64,000 nucleotides of DNA from Buttiauxella selenatireducens (GCF_031432975.1 NZ_CP133838.1:3410001-3474000); one strand, 5' to 3'. Positions 8,436-19,670 are shown, counted from the first letter of the stretch. Notes: generated by a model from the sequence alone, not told the origin. Program-made: numbers and translations.

Positions 8436-11400
8436 ATGAACCGTATATATCGTCTCGTATGGAACGAGAGCCAACAGGCGCTCGTTGTGGCTTCAGAAAC
8501 CACCAAAAGCCGTAAGAAAGGCCGGGGTAAAGTGCGCCATGCGGTCGCCTTAAGCGTTTCGCTATTAATGGCCGCTCCGGTTTACGCAGATGAAGTCAAT
8601 TGGTCGACGGCATACCCTTCCTATTTATTCCCACCGCTGGTGAATTACGATCAGGTCAGGGAAACGGGGATCGCCTTTACCATTGATAACGATACCGCCA
8701 CGGCCAACCATTATGCGGCAGGCACCACGCTGGATATTCTGGGCCCTATTCCACAAATCGCTCCGGGTGTGAACGGCAGTGCGACGTCGGTACTGGTTCG
8801 TGATGCCCTTGCCGATAGCGGTGGCCCGGAAGCCGGGCGCATTACCACGATTGTCGCCACGGATTCGCAAGGCAATACCACGCCAATCACCTCGGCCAAC
8901 ATTGATACTTTCAGTTACTCCACAAACCCTTCTACCCCGCAACAAAACCAGGAACTCAACGTTGAGGTGCCGGGCCTTGAAGGAAGTTTTTCGGTAATTA
9001 AAGTCTATGATTCCGGGACTTTTGCAGCGCCTGGCACCTCGCTGGTCGGCGATCTTTCACTCAACGTTTACGATCCCAACTCTTTCCGCATTTATAACAA
9101 CTTTGGTATTGCGGCAGTCACCGACGTAGGTGGCATAGCCAATATTAATATCGGTGATGACACCAACGGCACGAGCCCTATTGCCGCACCGACAAATACC
9201 ATTGAGCTGCTGGCAAAAAACTCGATTCTTGCTCAGGCATCAGCAACAAGCACCCCGACCAGCAGCACGACCTGGATCTCTGATAACTATATTCATTTTG
9301 CCCCCGCGGCGGTTATCTCAAATGATATCTCGGGATTGCAGGCCGTGAGTTCGGAGTACAGCGACAGTATTACGTTGCCGAATTATATCCAGGTTGGGCC
9401 GCAGGTTATTTTGGATCCCCTCCAACCCTCAATTACCTTCACGATTAATTCCGCCCAGGATATTGCCACCGTCAACGACTTTTTACTGGGCCAGGGGGCG
9501 TATGCGGGTCGACAAAGCCAGGTTCAGCTTTGGTTAACCGGCGGAGTACAACTTCCGCCTGATTTCGGCAGTGTCGTGATTGATTCCAGCACCATCGCTC
9601 AAAATACTTACAACGGCATCATTGAAGAGTTGCTGGGCGATGAGCAACAAAACCGCGTTAACCTGTCTTACCATGTCTGGAATGACCAACTGGCGCATAC
9701 CAATAACGCCACTCTCTCCACAGGCGATCTGAATGTCATCTACGCCACGGGAGCCAACGCTTCCGGTACCGTGACCGCACAAGGCAGCCTGGGGGTTGAC
9801 GGCGCGTCAGCCGTGATGCGTGGCGATAACAACGCCGTCCTGACCAACAACGGCGCGATTAATGCCTGGAGCAGCAGCGGGTCCAGCCCGACGGCTATTG
9901 CTATGAAGGTCACTGACGCCACCGCGTTGAACACCGGAACGATAATCGCAGGCCTGTTTATCGAAAAAGATGAGACAAATCAGAATGTCCATAACCAGGG
10001 CAGCATCGGTATTCAGGGTCTGGGAGCCAGTACGGTAAACAACGAGGGGTTCATCAACATCGCATTGACCGACGGCAGTTCTGCCAGCGCTGTTGGCCTT
10101 CAGGCGCGTGGAACCACATCGGCAACCAGTAGCGGCACCATTGCCTTAACAGGCAACAGTTTTAACGCCGATGGGCGAGCGTCCGGTTATGCCGTGGATA
10201 TTGGCGATGCCGCAACCTTTACCAATGAGGCTTCCGGGAATATTTTTATTGGCAGCACGCCCATTACCGCGACCAAAGTGTACACGCCGGTCTTAATGGT
10301 GGGCGGACAGGCGCAATCGGCGGGTATTGTGACCAGCAGCACGGGAGACGTCACCAACGACGGCACCATTACGCTCGGCACGCAAACCCGCAATGCGGTC
10401 GGGATGTTGGTTAACGGCGCAACAGGCCAGGTCACCAACAACGGCATCATTAATGTGTTTGGGCAACTGGCGGGCGGAGCCGCTGCGCCTAACTATGGGC
10501 TTTCCGTTATTGATACCCAAAATGTCACCAATAACGGTTTCATCAACGTGTTTGGTGATAACAATGCCGCCATCAGTATTCTGGCCTCCACTCAGGCTGC
10601 CACCGCCGTTTCGACAAACACCGGGATAATCACCGTGGGGGCCGCCGGAGACGCAGGCGGCTCCGATAACAACCCACTGACCTACCGTAATTACGCGGTC
10701 TATGCCGAAGGGCTAAAAGGCATCCAGGCCACCGCGAATATTGATTCAACCATGAATCTCCTCGCCGCGGGTGCCATTGGCGCTCATGCCCGTGGCAGCG
10801 CCACGATTAACGTTGGCGCAGATGCTGCGCTGAATTTTAATAACAGCGACCAGATTGGCTATTACGCCTACGGACAAGCCGCTCAGATAAACCTCGCCAA
10901 TGCGGTCATTGATGATAACGGCCAGACGCACGCATTCCTGTTTCTTATCGACCACGGAGCCACTTTCGACGGCGATAGCGGCACGTCGGCGGGTGCTTAT
11001 CAACTCACCCTGACGGGCGATCGCTCCATTGGGGTGTTTGCGCATGGTCTGGACGATGGCCCTGACGGGCAAGTCGGTACGGGCGACGATGTGCTCTCAA
11101 CCCTCAATACCGGTGCGGCAACCATCAATGTGAATGGTGAAAATGCGGTTGGCGTAAAAGTGACCGGCGGCGCGCAAGGCACGATCAACGACGGCGGGAT
11201 CATCCTCAGCCACGACAATACGACAGGCGTCGTCATTGATGGGCGTGTTTACACCATTGATGGAAACGTCAGCAACGCGGGTGAGGCGCGCAACACGCTG
11301 GTCAGCTCAGATGTCGCCATCACCACCAGTGCCGCACAAAGCGGCATTACCGGTTATGACGTGTCTTACAAAGGCCAGGCCACGCTCAACGGTGCGGGCA

Positions 11401-14400
11401 TTAACCTGAATGGCGATAACAGCACCGGCCTGCGGTTGCATGACGGCGGTATCGGTATTAATAACGCGCCAATCAGCGTTTCAGGCGCTAACAATATTGG
11501 CGTTCATATTCAGAACCAGGGCACGCTGACGAACACCGGAGCGATTGCGGTGAGCGGCGCTCCCGGCAGTGGCAATGTGGGCGTGAAGGTCCAGGGCGCG
11601 GGCGCTCAGGTGACACAGTTGGGTAATGTCACCGCCAATGGAGGACTTGCCGCCGTTCAGCTTATCGATAACGGTGCAACGCTTACTATCAACGGTGCAG
11701 GCAACCAAATCACCGCCAGCGGTGGCGCGGACGGTATCCGTATGGATGCGGGCGCGGCGTCTCTCACCGCCAGCAATACGGTGATTGATATTTCTGGTTC
11801 GGGTGCGGGCATCAACAACAACGCTTCCACCTCAAACATTAACCTGAATACCGTGACGATTAACGCCTCAGACGGGCCAGCCATTCGCACCGCCGTGACG
11901 TTTAACGCCGAAGGGACAGGAAACATTCTCAACGTTTCTGGCAGCGGCGCGGGTTTTGCGTTTGAACAGGCCGATGGCAGTAATACCACCGGCAATCTCA
12001 GCATCGGCACCGGTTACACGATTAACGTGCCAGGAACAACGGGCGCAAACGGCAACGGTATTCTGGCAAAAACCAACGGCTCCGTGACGTCCAGCGCCAA
12101 TATCACCATGGGGGCAAACAGCGGCTCGGCAATCTCAGCCATTGATGCCAGCGCCGTCACTAACGGTGGGAACATCCAAACCACCAGCGATGTGAACAGC
12201 AGCGTGCGTGCAGACAACGCCTCATCGTTTACCAATACCGGCACGATTAATTCCACCAGCACGGCAAACAACCAGGCACTGGTGCGGGTGAACGGCGCCG
12301 CTTCAGCGCGCACTATTTTGAACAGCGGGACGATTACCGATAGCAGCCAGAATTCAGTGGCTATCGACGCCAGTGGAGCCGCCAATAACACCATCACCAA
12401 CCAGGGGACGCTGAGTGCAGCTAGCAACACGGCAACCGCCATTTTAAGCGGCAGCGGTAACGATCTGATTACCCTTAACGGTGGCGCGACGCTCGGCCTG
12501 ATTACCGCAGGCAGCGGTACCGATACCTTCACCTGGAACAGCGGCACCTTTAACGGCGCGGTAGATTTTACCGGAGCCGATGGCAACGATAAGGCGCTGA
12601 TTGGCAATGTCGATTTAGGCAACACGCGCCATATCCTGAGCGAAGGTGGAACCAATAATCAGCTCACGCTCACCGATACACATCTGTGGAACGGCGGCGC
12701 AGGCCCGACGTTAATTGGCACGCTGGCGGCGGATAACGTGCTCACCGCAACCAACATCGGCACTGGCTGGAGCACACTTTCAATCAACGGTACACAAGGT
12801 CATGTACGCGTAGTCAATGACCTTGTGCTTTCCGGAACGCCATCGATTAGCGTGACGGGCGGAGCCAGATTGCGCACCGGCGACAATGCGGTGACGGTCA
12901 ATAACGCCACCATCAATAATTACAACGTCAACATTGACGGCCTGGAAAGCCGCATTGTTTTCGATGGAACGTCAGCCGCTCAAGTGTACTCAGGCATTGT
13001 CAGCGGAACGGGTCAGTTGAATCGCGCAACCGGCGGCACCACGATTCTGACCGGTGAAAACAGCTATACCGGCGATACGATTATCGACACTGGCGGCACC
13101 TTACAATTGGGTGTGGGGGGTGCCGAAGGCGCACTTTCCCCAGCCACTGACATTATTGATAACGGCATTCTGATCATTAACCAATCTGATGTCGTTAACC
13201 TTGGCGGTGTGATTATCGGCACGGGCGCATTCCATCAGGATGGCACCGGCGTCACCCGTTTGACGGGTGCCAACAGCTACACCGGCGTGACCCAGGTAAA
13301 TGCGGGTACGCTGCTGGTCAACGGCAATCAGTCGGCCGCAATAGGTGATACGACCGTTGCAGGAACATTAGGCGGTACAGGCATTATCGGCGGTAACGTC
13401 ATCTTTACCGGTTCGACATTAGCACCCGGCGACGGCGGCGCAGGCACGCTGACGATAAATGGCGACCTGACGCTTGCCCCTACCACCAACAACCAGTTTG
13501 AGCTGGGGGAGCGTTTTGTACCCGGCGGTACGTTAAACGACCTGGTGAATGTGGGCGGCAATCTGACGCTTGACGGTAATCTGAACGTGACCACGTCGGC
13601 GGGCGGGATATTCGCACCGGGCGTCTATCGCCTGTTTAACTACGATGGCTCACTCGTCAACAACGGGCTGAGTATTGTGTCGCTGCCCCCGAACAACTCC
13701 GCTATTTATAATGTCCAGGTGACGCTACCCAACCAGGTTAACTTAGTCTTAGGCTTTGCGCCGGATACCACGAACCTCCAGTTCTGGGATGGGGATGCCG
13801 CAGCAAACCACGGCCCGACGGGCATTGAAGGGAATAGCGTGGTTAACGGTGGGAATGGGATATGGAGCTCAAGCGCAGGCGTCAATGACAATAAATGGAC
13901 GCTTTCCGATGGTGTCGGTAACGCACCGTGGCAGCAGCAGGCATTTGCTATTTTCCAGGGTGATGCAGGTACGGTTGTGGTCAGCAATGCCAATGGCCCG
14001 GTGGTGACATCGGGTATGCAATTTGATACCGATGGCTATTTGCTGACGGGCGGCACGCTGGATATCGCCCGCAGCATCAGCCAGGTCCCGACGACGCTCT
14101 ATGCATCTCAGGGTGAAACACCGGCGGATGCCTTCTTTGCTATCCGAGTCGGGGCTGGCGGTGATGGTGCAGACGTGACCACCACCATTAATACCACCCT
14201 GCATCAGACCAGCCTGTTGGACACGCTCAAGCTGATTAAACTCGACCCTGGCCGCTTAATTCTGACCGGCAGTAACGATTATGAGGGTGGCACGGTGATT
14301 TACGAGGGCACACTTAACGTGTCCTCCGACGACAACCTCGGTCTTGCGGGCACGTCGATTCTGGTTAACAACAATTCCACGCTACAAATCGGCGCGGACT

Positions 14401-17400
14401 ACGCCACCGCGCGGCCAATATTCCTGAGTGCGACCGGCGGCGGGCAGTTCGACCTGTTCGGCCACACCTTTACCCCAACGCTGATTGGCGGTGATGGCGG
14501 GCTGACCGTGCTGGACTCATCAGCGGGAACCGATGCCAGTAATCTGGAGCTCAATAACGCCAATACTTATCAAGGCGCCACCACCATCACCGGTAAAAAT
14601 GGCACCGCTGACGTGAACGTCAACGCCAATATCACCGGCGCACTTGGCCCGGCGGCAAGCGTGCTGACGGTCAACAACCAGGCGACATTGAATTTCAATA
14701 ACAGTGCATCGGCACAGACGCATACCGTCAACCTCGACAATTCAACGCTGAACTTCAATGGCAGCGCGACGGCGGAAGGCAGCGTGATTAACGCGGCAAA
14801 CGGTGCCGATGTTAATTTCGCAAGCTCCGCCAACGGCGGCAATTCAGCCATTACGCTGGCGGCAGGCACATCGCTTAATCTGAGCGATACGGCTAACGCC
14901 GGTTCTGCGACCGTCGCGAATAGCGGTCTGGTGACTTTCGCCGGCAATGCCCAGGCGCAGAATGCGAAAATCGCGAACAACACGGGCGGCGTGGTGAATA
15001 TCGCCAGTTCCACCAGTGGTACCACGGTCGGCTCGCTCTCAGGTGCCGGGAACGTTGAGCTGGGTGCACAAACGCTGAGCGAAGGTTCGCTTAACCTGAG
15101 CGATATCATCAGCGGCGTGATTTCGGGCGTAAACGGCGGGCTCGCCAAAATCGGCAGCGGCACATTAACGCTGACCGGCGATAACACTTACACCGGCAAT
15201 ACTTCCGTGCAGCAAGGCGTATTACTGGTGAACGGTAATCAACAAGCGGCAACCGGGGATGTTACCGTCGATGCCCTTTCCACTCTCGGCGGCGCGGGAA
15301 CATTAGGCGGCAAAGTCACCGTGGCAGATAACGCGCATCTTGCCGCAGGTGCCGATTTGGCAAGCGTCGGCGTGTTAACGCTTGGCGGTTTGACGCTGAG
15401 TAACAATGCTCAGGTCGATTTCCAGTACGGCCAGGCATTTACACCGGGCGGCCCGCTTAACGATCTGATTAATATCAACGGCGACCTGAACCTCGACGGT
15501 AAACTCAACATCACCCAAACGCCGGGCGGCGCGTTCAACGTGGGGATTTACCGCGTGTTTAATTACACCGGTAATTTGATTAACAACATTATGGATATCG
15601 GCACCGCCCCGGACGCGGCCGACGATTTGTATGTCCAGACGTCGATTGCAGGCCAGGTCAACCTGGTCAACAGAACGGGCGTAGTCCTGCGTTTCTGGGA
15701 TGGTGACCTTACCGTCTCTAAAAATAACGGCGGAATAGACGGCGGTAACGGCATCTGGCAAAACAGCCGGGGCAACGACAACTGGTCAACCGATGCGACT
15801 GACCCGGATGGGCTGTTTAACGCCCCCTTCAGCGACGGCTCGTTTGCGGTATTTGGCGGCGAACAAGGCATCGTTACGGTGGATAACAGCCTGGGTGAAG
15901 TGCTGATCAGCGGCGCGCAATTTGCCACCGACGGCTATGTCATCAATGACGGAACGATCACCACCAACACCGCCGACACGTTGATTCGCGTCGGCGATGG
16001 CACCGTGCAAAGTGCCAACACCACCGCAACCATCAACTCGGTCATCGCGGGTACGGGCGGTATTGATAAAGCCGACGTGGGGACGTTGCTGCTCAACGGC
16101 AATAACACCTACAGCGGCGGCACGACGGTGTCTGACGGTACGTTACAGGTTTCTCAAGATGCGAATCTGGGCCAGGCTGGAACAGGAATTACGCTTAACG
16201 GCGGGACGTTCCGTTATGGTGCGGCATTCAATACCGACCGCAACCTTACCGTTGCCGCAAACGGCGGCACACTCGATACCAACGGTAATAACGTGTCGCT
16301 GCTCGGCGCAGCTTCCGGCAGCGGCGCATTGACCAAAGCCGGTGCTGGCACGTTAACCCTGACCCAGGACAGCACTTACACGGGTGGCACCACCATCAGC
16401 GAAGGGAATCTGCAACTGGGTACCGGCGGCGAACAGGGTAGCGTTATCGGCAATATCGTCGATAACGGCGTGCTCCAGGTTAACCGTTCTAATGAGCTTG
16501 CACTGACGGGCAATATCTCCGGAACCGGCCAGCTATGGCAGCAGGGTTCTGGCACCACCGTTTTGGGCGGAACGAATACTTATTCGGGTATCACACTGGT
16601 GGAACGCGGCACGTTACAGGCGCAGGGGGCGAACCGGTTTAGCGCGGCTTCAAGCCATATCGTCAGCAGCGGCGCAACACTGGATACCGGAGGAGAAAAC
16701 CAGACTGTCAACTCGCTGGTAAACCAGGGTACGGTGAACCTGCGTGGCGGTGATGTCGGTTCTACGCTGACGGTCAACGGCGATTATGTTGGGCTTAACG
16801 GCGTGCTGAAAATCGCCGCCCAGCAGCATAGCCCAGGCGTGGCTGACCATCTGGTGATTAACGGTGGCACAGCGACAGGCAAAACGTTACTCGATATCGA
16901 CGTCAGCCAGTTGGGTGAACAAACCGAAGGCGACGGTATTCTGGTGGTTGACGCAGTCAACGGTGCCACCACCACCGCGCAGACTACCAAAGACGCGTTT
17001 ACCATTGGCGCGGATCACCTGGAAGCGGGCGCGTGGGAATACCGCCTGTTTGCCGGTAACGGGCTGGGAGAAGGCGAAGACTGGTTCCTGCGCACCTCTT
17101 ATCGTCCTGAAGTGCCGATCTTCGTGACCATTCCGTCAACGATTCGTCAGGGCGACCTGGCGGTACTTGGCACCCTGCACCAGCGCGTCGGTGACGAACA
17201 ACCGTGGAATACCAACGTCACTCAGGATAACGACCAGCGCTTCTGGGCGCGGTATATCGCTCAATCCACCCATCAATCGTTTAATGATGCCACGGCTTCA
17301 CAAACAGACAGCAATATCAACGGCATGCAGATTGGTTTCGATTTGTACGTCGATGAAAACTGGCGTGCGGGGATGTACACCGCCATTGTGGATAACGACA

Positions 17401-18086
17401 CCAGTATCAAGGGAGCGAACTCTGGCGGCTATGGCACTGCGGGGTACAATTCCACCCTCTCCACTTATGTTGCCGGTTATGCGACATATACCGCACAAAG
17501 CGGTTTCTACGTCGACAACGTGTTGCAATATGGCAACCACAGTATCGACCTGAAAAATGCGCAAAATCGCAACAGCTACAGCCCGGACGGCAACAGCTTT
17601 GTGGCCTCGGTCGAGACGGGTTACCCGATTCGCTTTGGTGACACCAACTGGGCATTTGAACCGCAGGCGCAGCTCATCTGGCAGCACAGCGATTTCGACA
17701 GCGTGATTTTGCAGGGCGACGCAAAAACGCGCGCTTCGGTGGATGCTGACGATGCCATCATCGGGCGTATCGGCGCACGCCTCACGGCGGAATATGAAAC
17801 CGGCGTAGGCAAAGTCAAACCGTACGTGCGGGTTAACCTGTGGCAACAGCTTTCCGACGGGCAGGATACCGCCACGTTTGAAAACACCACCAATAACGCA
17901 GGTAAATCGGTCATTACCGCTGACCAGAAATACAGCACCACTGAAGCCGCCGTTGGCGCAACATGGACCATTTATAAAAACGCCGAAGCCTATACGGAAG
18001 TGGGTAAAATGTGGAGCAACGGTGGCAGCGATACCAGCATCAGCAGCGATATCAATGCGTCAATTGGGATGAAAATTCGTTTCTAA
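8436..18086 (+). CDS. Giant autotransporter adhesin (3216 aa, type Va)
   Basis: The protein starts with an extended signal peptide region (MNRIYRLVWNESQQALVVAS) and is cleaved near VYA-DEV (residue 51). The passenger is a very long beta-helix of Thr/Asn/Gly-rich repeats. From about residue 1530 it has classical autotransporter-associated strand repeats (for example TILTGENSYTGDTIIDTGGT). A module with NGGNGIWSSS and FDTDGYLLTGGTL occurs twice, near residues 1780-1880 and 2420-2520. The translocating beta-barrel covers about 2890-3216 and ends in GMKIRF. A CAGGAGCT ribosome-binding site precedes the ATG at 8436. It is likely a surface adhesin or biofilm factor; no protease motif was noticed. 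Confidence 0.92.
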   Translation: MNRIYRLVWNESQQALVVASETTKSRKKGRGKVRHAVALSVSLLMAAPVYADEVNWSTAYPSYLFPPLVNYDQVRETGIAFTIDNDTATANHYAAGTTLDILGPIPQIAPGVNGSATSVLVRDALADSGGPEAGRITTIVATDSQGNTTPITSANIDTFSYSTNPSTPQQNQELNVEVPGLEGSFSVIKVYDSGTFAAPGTSLVGDLSLNVYDPNSFRIYNNFGIAAVTDVGGIANINIGDDTNGTSPIAAPTNTIELLAKNSILAQASATSTPTSSTTWISDNYIHFAPAAVISNDISGLQAVSSEYSDSITLPNYIQVGPQVILDPLQPSITFTINSAQDIATVNDFLLGQGAYAGRQSQVQLWLTGGVQLPPDFGSVVIDSSTIAQNTYNGIIEELLGDEQQNRVNLSYHVWNDQLAHTNNATLSTGDLNVIYATGANASGTVTAQGSLGVDGASAVMRGDNNAVLTNNGAINAWSSSGSSPTAIAMKVTDATALNTGTIIAGLFIEKDETNQNVHNQGSIGIQGLGASTVNNEGFINIALTDGSSASAVGLQARGTTSATSSGTIALTGNSFNADGRASGYAVDIGDAATFTNEASGNIFIGSTPITATKVYTPVLMVGGQAQSAGIVTSSTGDVTNDGTITLGTQTRNAVGMLVNGATGQVTNNGIINVFGQLAGGAAAPNYGLSVIDTQNVTNNGFINVFGDNNAAISILASTQAATAVSTNTGIITVGAAGDAGGSDNNPLTYRNYAVYAEGLKGIQATANIDSTMNLLAAGAIGAHARGSATINVGADAALNFNNSDQIGYYAYGQAAQINLANAVIDDNGQTHAFLFLIDHGATFDGDSGTSAGAYQLTLTGDRSIGVFAHGLDDGPDGQVGTGDDVLSTLNTGAATINVNGENAVGVKVTGGAQGTINDGGIILSHDNTTGVVIDGRVYTIDGNVSNAGEARNTLVSSDVAITTSAAQSGITGYDVSYKGQATLNGAGINLNGDNSTGLRLHDGGIGINNAPISVSGANNIGVHIQNQGTLTNTGAIAVSGAPGSGNVGVKVQGAGAQVTQLGNVTANGGLAAVQLIDNGATLTINGAGNQITASGGADGIRMDAGAASLTASNTVIDISGSGAGINNNASTSNINLNTVTINASDGPAIRTAVTFNAEGTGNILNVSGSGAGFAFEQADGSNTTGNLSIGTGYTINVPGTTGANGNGILAKTNGSVTSSANITMGANSGSAISAIDASAVTNGGNIQTTSDVNSSVRADNASSFTNTGTINSTSTANNQALVRVNGAASARTILNSGTITDSSQNSVAIDASGAANNTITNQGTLSAASNTATAILSGSGNDLITLNGGATLGLITAGSGTDTFTWNSGTFNGAVDFTGADGNDKALIGNVDLGNTRHILSEGGTNNQLTLTDTHLWNGGAGPTLIGTLAADNVLTATNIGTGWSTLSINGTQGHVRVVNDLVLSGTPSISVTGGARLRTGDNAVTVNNATINNYNVNIDGLESRIVFDGTSAAQVYSGIVSGTGQLNRATGGTTILTGENSYTGDTIIDTGGTLQLGVGGAEGALSPATDIIDNGILIINQSDVVNLGGVIIGTGAFHQDGTGVTRLTGANSYTGVTQVNAGTLLVNGNQSAAIGDTTVAGTLGGTGIIGGNVIFTGSTLAPGDGGAGTLTINGDLTLAPTTNNQFELGERFVPGGTLNDLVNVGGNLTLDGNLNVTTSAGGIFAPGVYRLFNYDGSLVNNGLSIVSLPPNNSAIYNVQVTLPNQVNLVLGFAPDTTNLQFWDGDAAANHGPTGIEGNSVVNGGNGIWSSSAGVNDNKWTLSDGVGNAPWQQQAFAIFQGDAGTVVVSNANGPVVTSGMQFDTDGYLLTGGTLDIARSISQVPTTLYASQGETPADAFFAIRVGAGGDGADVTTTINTTLHQTSLLDTLKLIKLDPGRLILTGSNDYEGGTVIYEGTLNVSSDDNLGLAGTSILVNNNSTLQIGADYATARPIFLSATGGGQFDLFGHTFTPTLIGGDGGLTVLDSSAGTDASNLELNNANTYQGATTITGKNGTADVNVNANITGALGPAASVLTVNNQATLNFNNSASAQTHTVNLDNSTLNFNGSATAEGSVINAANGADVNFASSANGGNSAITLAAGTSLNLSDTANAGSATVANSGLVTFAGNAQAQNAKIANNTGGVVNIASSTSGTTVGSLSGAGNVELGAQTLSEGSLNLSDIISGVISGVNGGLAKIGSGTLTLTGDNTYTGNTSVQQGVLLVNGNQQAATGDVTVDALSTLGGAGTLGGKVTVADNAHLAAGADLASVGVLTLGGLTLSNNAQVDFQYGQAFTPGGPLNDLININGDLNLDGKLNITQTPGGAFNVGIYRVFNYTGNLINNIMDIGTAPDAADDLYVQTSIAGQVNLVNRTGVVLRFWDGDLTVSKNNGGIDGGNGIWQNSRGNDNWSTDATDPDGLFNAPFSDGSFAVFGGEQGIVTVDNSLGEVLISGAQFATDGYVINDGTITTNTADTLIRVGDGTVQSANTTATINSVIAGTGGIDKADVGTLLLNGNNTYSGGTTVSDGTLQVSQDANLGQAGTGITLNGGTFRYGAAFNTDRNLTVAANGGTLDTNGNNVSLLGAASGSGALTKAGAGTLTLTQDSTYTGGTTISEGNLQLGTGGEQGSVIGNIVDNGVLQVNRSNELALTGNISGTGQLWQQGSGTTVLGGTNTYSGITLVERGTLQAQGANRFSAASSHIVSSGATLDTGGENQTVNSLVNQGTVNLRGGDVGSTLTVNGDYVGLNGVLKIAAQQHSPGVADHLVINGGTATGKTLLDIDVSQLGEQTEGDGILVVDAVNGATTTAQTTKDAFTIGADHLEAGAWEYRLFAGNGLGEGEDWFLRTSYRPEVPIFVTIPSTIRQGDLAVLGTLHQRVGDEQPWNTNVTQDNDQRFWARYIAQSTHQSFNDATASQTDSNINGMQIGFDLYVDENWRAGMYTAIVDNDTSIKGANSGGYGTAGYNSTLSTYVAGYATYTAQSGFYVDNVLQYGNHSIDLKNAQNRNSYSPDGNSFVASVETGYPIRFGDTNWAFEPQAQLIWQHSDFDSVILQGDAKTRASVDADDAIIGRIGARLTAEYETGVGKVKPYVRVNLWQQLSDGQDTATFENTTNNAGKSVITADQKYSTTEAAVGATWTIYKNAEAYTEVGKMWSNGGSDTSISSDINASIGMKIRF

Positions 18087-18130
18087 GGAATGATAAGTCA
18101 GATAAACAGCGCGTCATCTGACAAAAACGT

Positions 18131-18165
18131 AAAAGCCCGCAGTTCTTTGAGCTGCGGGCTTTTTA
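18131..18165. terminator. Bidirectional intrinsic terminator
   Basis: A near-perfect GC-rich hairpin (AAAAGCCCGCAG, nine-base loop, CTGCGGGCTTTTT) has an A-tract on one side and a T-tract on the other. It lies between the convergent autotransporter gene and the lipoprotein gene and can serve both. Confidence 0.88.
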
Positions 18166-18230
18166 CGGAATAATTCAGCTTAAGCAAACGGATGACATTT
18201 AAACTGCATCACTCCATTTGAAAACCGACG

Positions 18231-18749
18231 TTATTTTTTCCACTTCAACGCCATCAGCGCTTTTTCGCCATCAGCCAGATATTTAGCTTCATTTTTTTCA
18301 GTCGTGTTAAACGATGCAATGGTCAGTTTGCCGTTTAAGCTGGTAAACATCATGACATTTTTGACGTTTCCATCTGCAGCAGGCGTCGTCATTTTCAACA
18401 CAACCACTTTATGACCATCAATGTCCATATCAGTAAAAGTAGGAGAAAGAGCGGCGTACTGTTTCTTCATAACTTCTGTGAATTTAGGGAGATCTTTTTC
18501 AGGCATCGGTGTTGCAGTTTTGTTGAAAACAAACGCTGCAGTCGTATCCGCAGTAGAGTATGCCTCTGGTGGTGTCTGCACAGGGAATTTAGTCTTGCGC
18601 ATTTCATCACTCATTTTTGTATAGCCTGCCGGGAACGTAATATAAGCTTCCCCATCCAGCACTTTAGTCCCCTGAGGTTCAGCCTCCGAACACGCGGAGA
18701 GAGAAAACATAACCAGTAAAGATATACCTACAGATTTAATAAAAGACAT
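18231..18749 (-). CDS. DcrB-like lipoprotein
   Basis: I start at the ATG at 18749, which has an AGGTG ribosome-binding site and opens a lipoprotein signal peptide (LSAC lipobox); the open frame extends further upstream without a likely start. The 172-residue product has a mature domain beginning KVLDGEAYITFPAGYTKMSD. This resembles the DcrB/PsbP-like fold of enterobacterial inner-membrane or periplasmic lipoproteins (LDGK.SFSLPA pattern). The residue after the lipid-modified Cys is Ser, which suggests outer-membrane sorting. The function is unknown. It converges on the autotransporter gene and shares its terminator. Confidence 0.7.
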   Translation of the reverse strand: MSFIKSVGISLLVMFSLSACSEAEPQGTKVLDGEAYITFPAGYTKMSDEMRKTKFPVQTPPEAYSTADTTAAFVFNKTATPMPEKDLPKFTEVMKKQYAALSPTFTDMDIDGHKVVVLKMTTPAADGNVKNVMMFTSLNGKLTIASFNTTEKNEAKYLADGEKALMALKWKK

Positions 18750-19079
18750 GACAACACCTAATTTTAAGAAATAATATAGCTGCTCACTGAATATCTTCAG
18801 CGGCAACTGATTAACAGAATAAATACAAATTATTTTGCTGGAGGAACACCAAGCCCTCCACAATTAAGCAACCCGACACCTGACAATAAAACACCAGAGA
18901 ATTACTATCGATTTATTTTATTCCACACACAGAGAAAGTCACTGAGAAAGTGTTTTTCATTTTATTAAAAACACATGCACAGAGGGGAATACACCAGGTT
19001 GTTTATGACAACACAGAAAACACCAGCATGAGTAATCTATCATTCATACAATAAGTTACACCTACATTAATAGATTCAT

Positions 19080-19670
19080 TTATTTATTTTGATCCTCAAT
19101 TACTTTTCCTTGTGAAGCTTCTTTTTCTTCTTTTGCTTCTGGAATTGAACCGGCAAGTAATAGCATCCACTGTGGCGTTACACTACCCTGTTTATCCTTT
19201 GGACCTGACAATATTAGCGACATCATTTTTCGAGCCTGGTAACTTCCTCCTGCAGCGGCTAACTTATAAAAATAAATAGCCTTGCTATAGTCAGGGGGTA
19301 CCGAAGACCCCTTATGGTATATCACGGCCAGACGATACGCAGAGGTACTATCTCCTGCTTCTGCTTTTAAAACGAGCATTGAAAGCTTTGCTTTTATTTC
19401 ACTTGTCGCATTATCAATAGCATTATGATTAACATCTGTTTTTTTAGTCTCTTCATTTTCATGAGCGTTTTTTTCTTCTTGCTGCAAACCTCCAGAGACA
19501 TCTTTCCCTGGATTTTTTTCATCTGCATTCAATAAAAAACCGCTGCTCTTCTTGCTCATATTGACACCATCAACAATGACATCAGCATATGAAATGTATG
19601 ATGTGAATGCGAATGTAGAAATAAAACACCAGCGCCACCTTTGCAACGCACAACTGCACTGGAAAATCAT
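19080..19670 (-). CDS. Sel1/TPR-like secreted protein of the CsgG-like operon
   Basis: A 196-residue protein with a probable N-terminal export segment (hydrophobic stretch to about residue 29, SYA-DV) and a charged, low-complexity linker (about 45-90). One or two Sel1-type repeats follow (AGDSTSAYRLAVIYHKGSSV, then PDYSKAIYFYKLAAAGG). The start codon shares one base with the stop of the upstream CsgG-like gene (TAATG), which indicates translational coupling and a joint role. Sel1 repeats usually mediate protein-protein contacts, so a periplasmic assembly factor is plausible (inference). Confidence 0.72.
   Translation of the reverse strand: MIFQCSCALQRWRWCFISTFAFTSYISYADVIVDGVNMSKKSSGFLLNADEKNPGKDVSGGLQQEEKNAHENEETKKTDVNHNAIDNATSEIKAKLSMLVLKAEAGDSTSAYRLAVIYHKGSSVPPDYSKAIYFYKLAAAGGSYQARKMMSLILSGPKDKQGSVTPQWMLLLAGSIPEAKEEKEASQGKVIEDQNK

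Noticed and set aside
12014-12655. Minus-strand open frame of 213 codons, with others at 14570-15187 and 11657-12010
   Set aside because: Shadow frames opposite the giant autotransporter, rich in Pro/Leu/Ala as expected from the complement of Gly/Asn/Thr codons.
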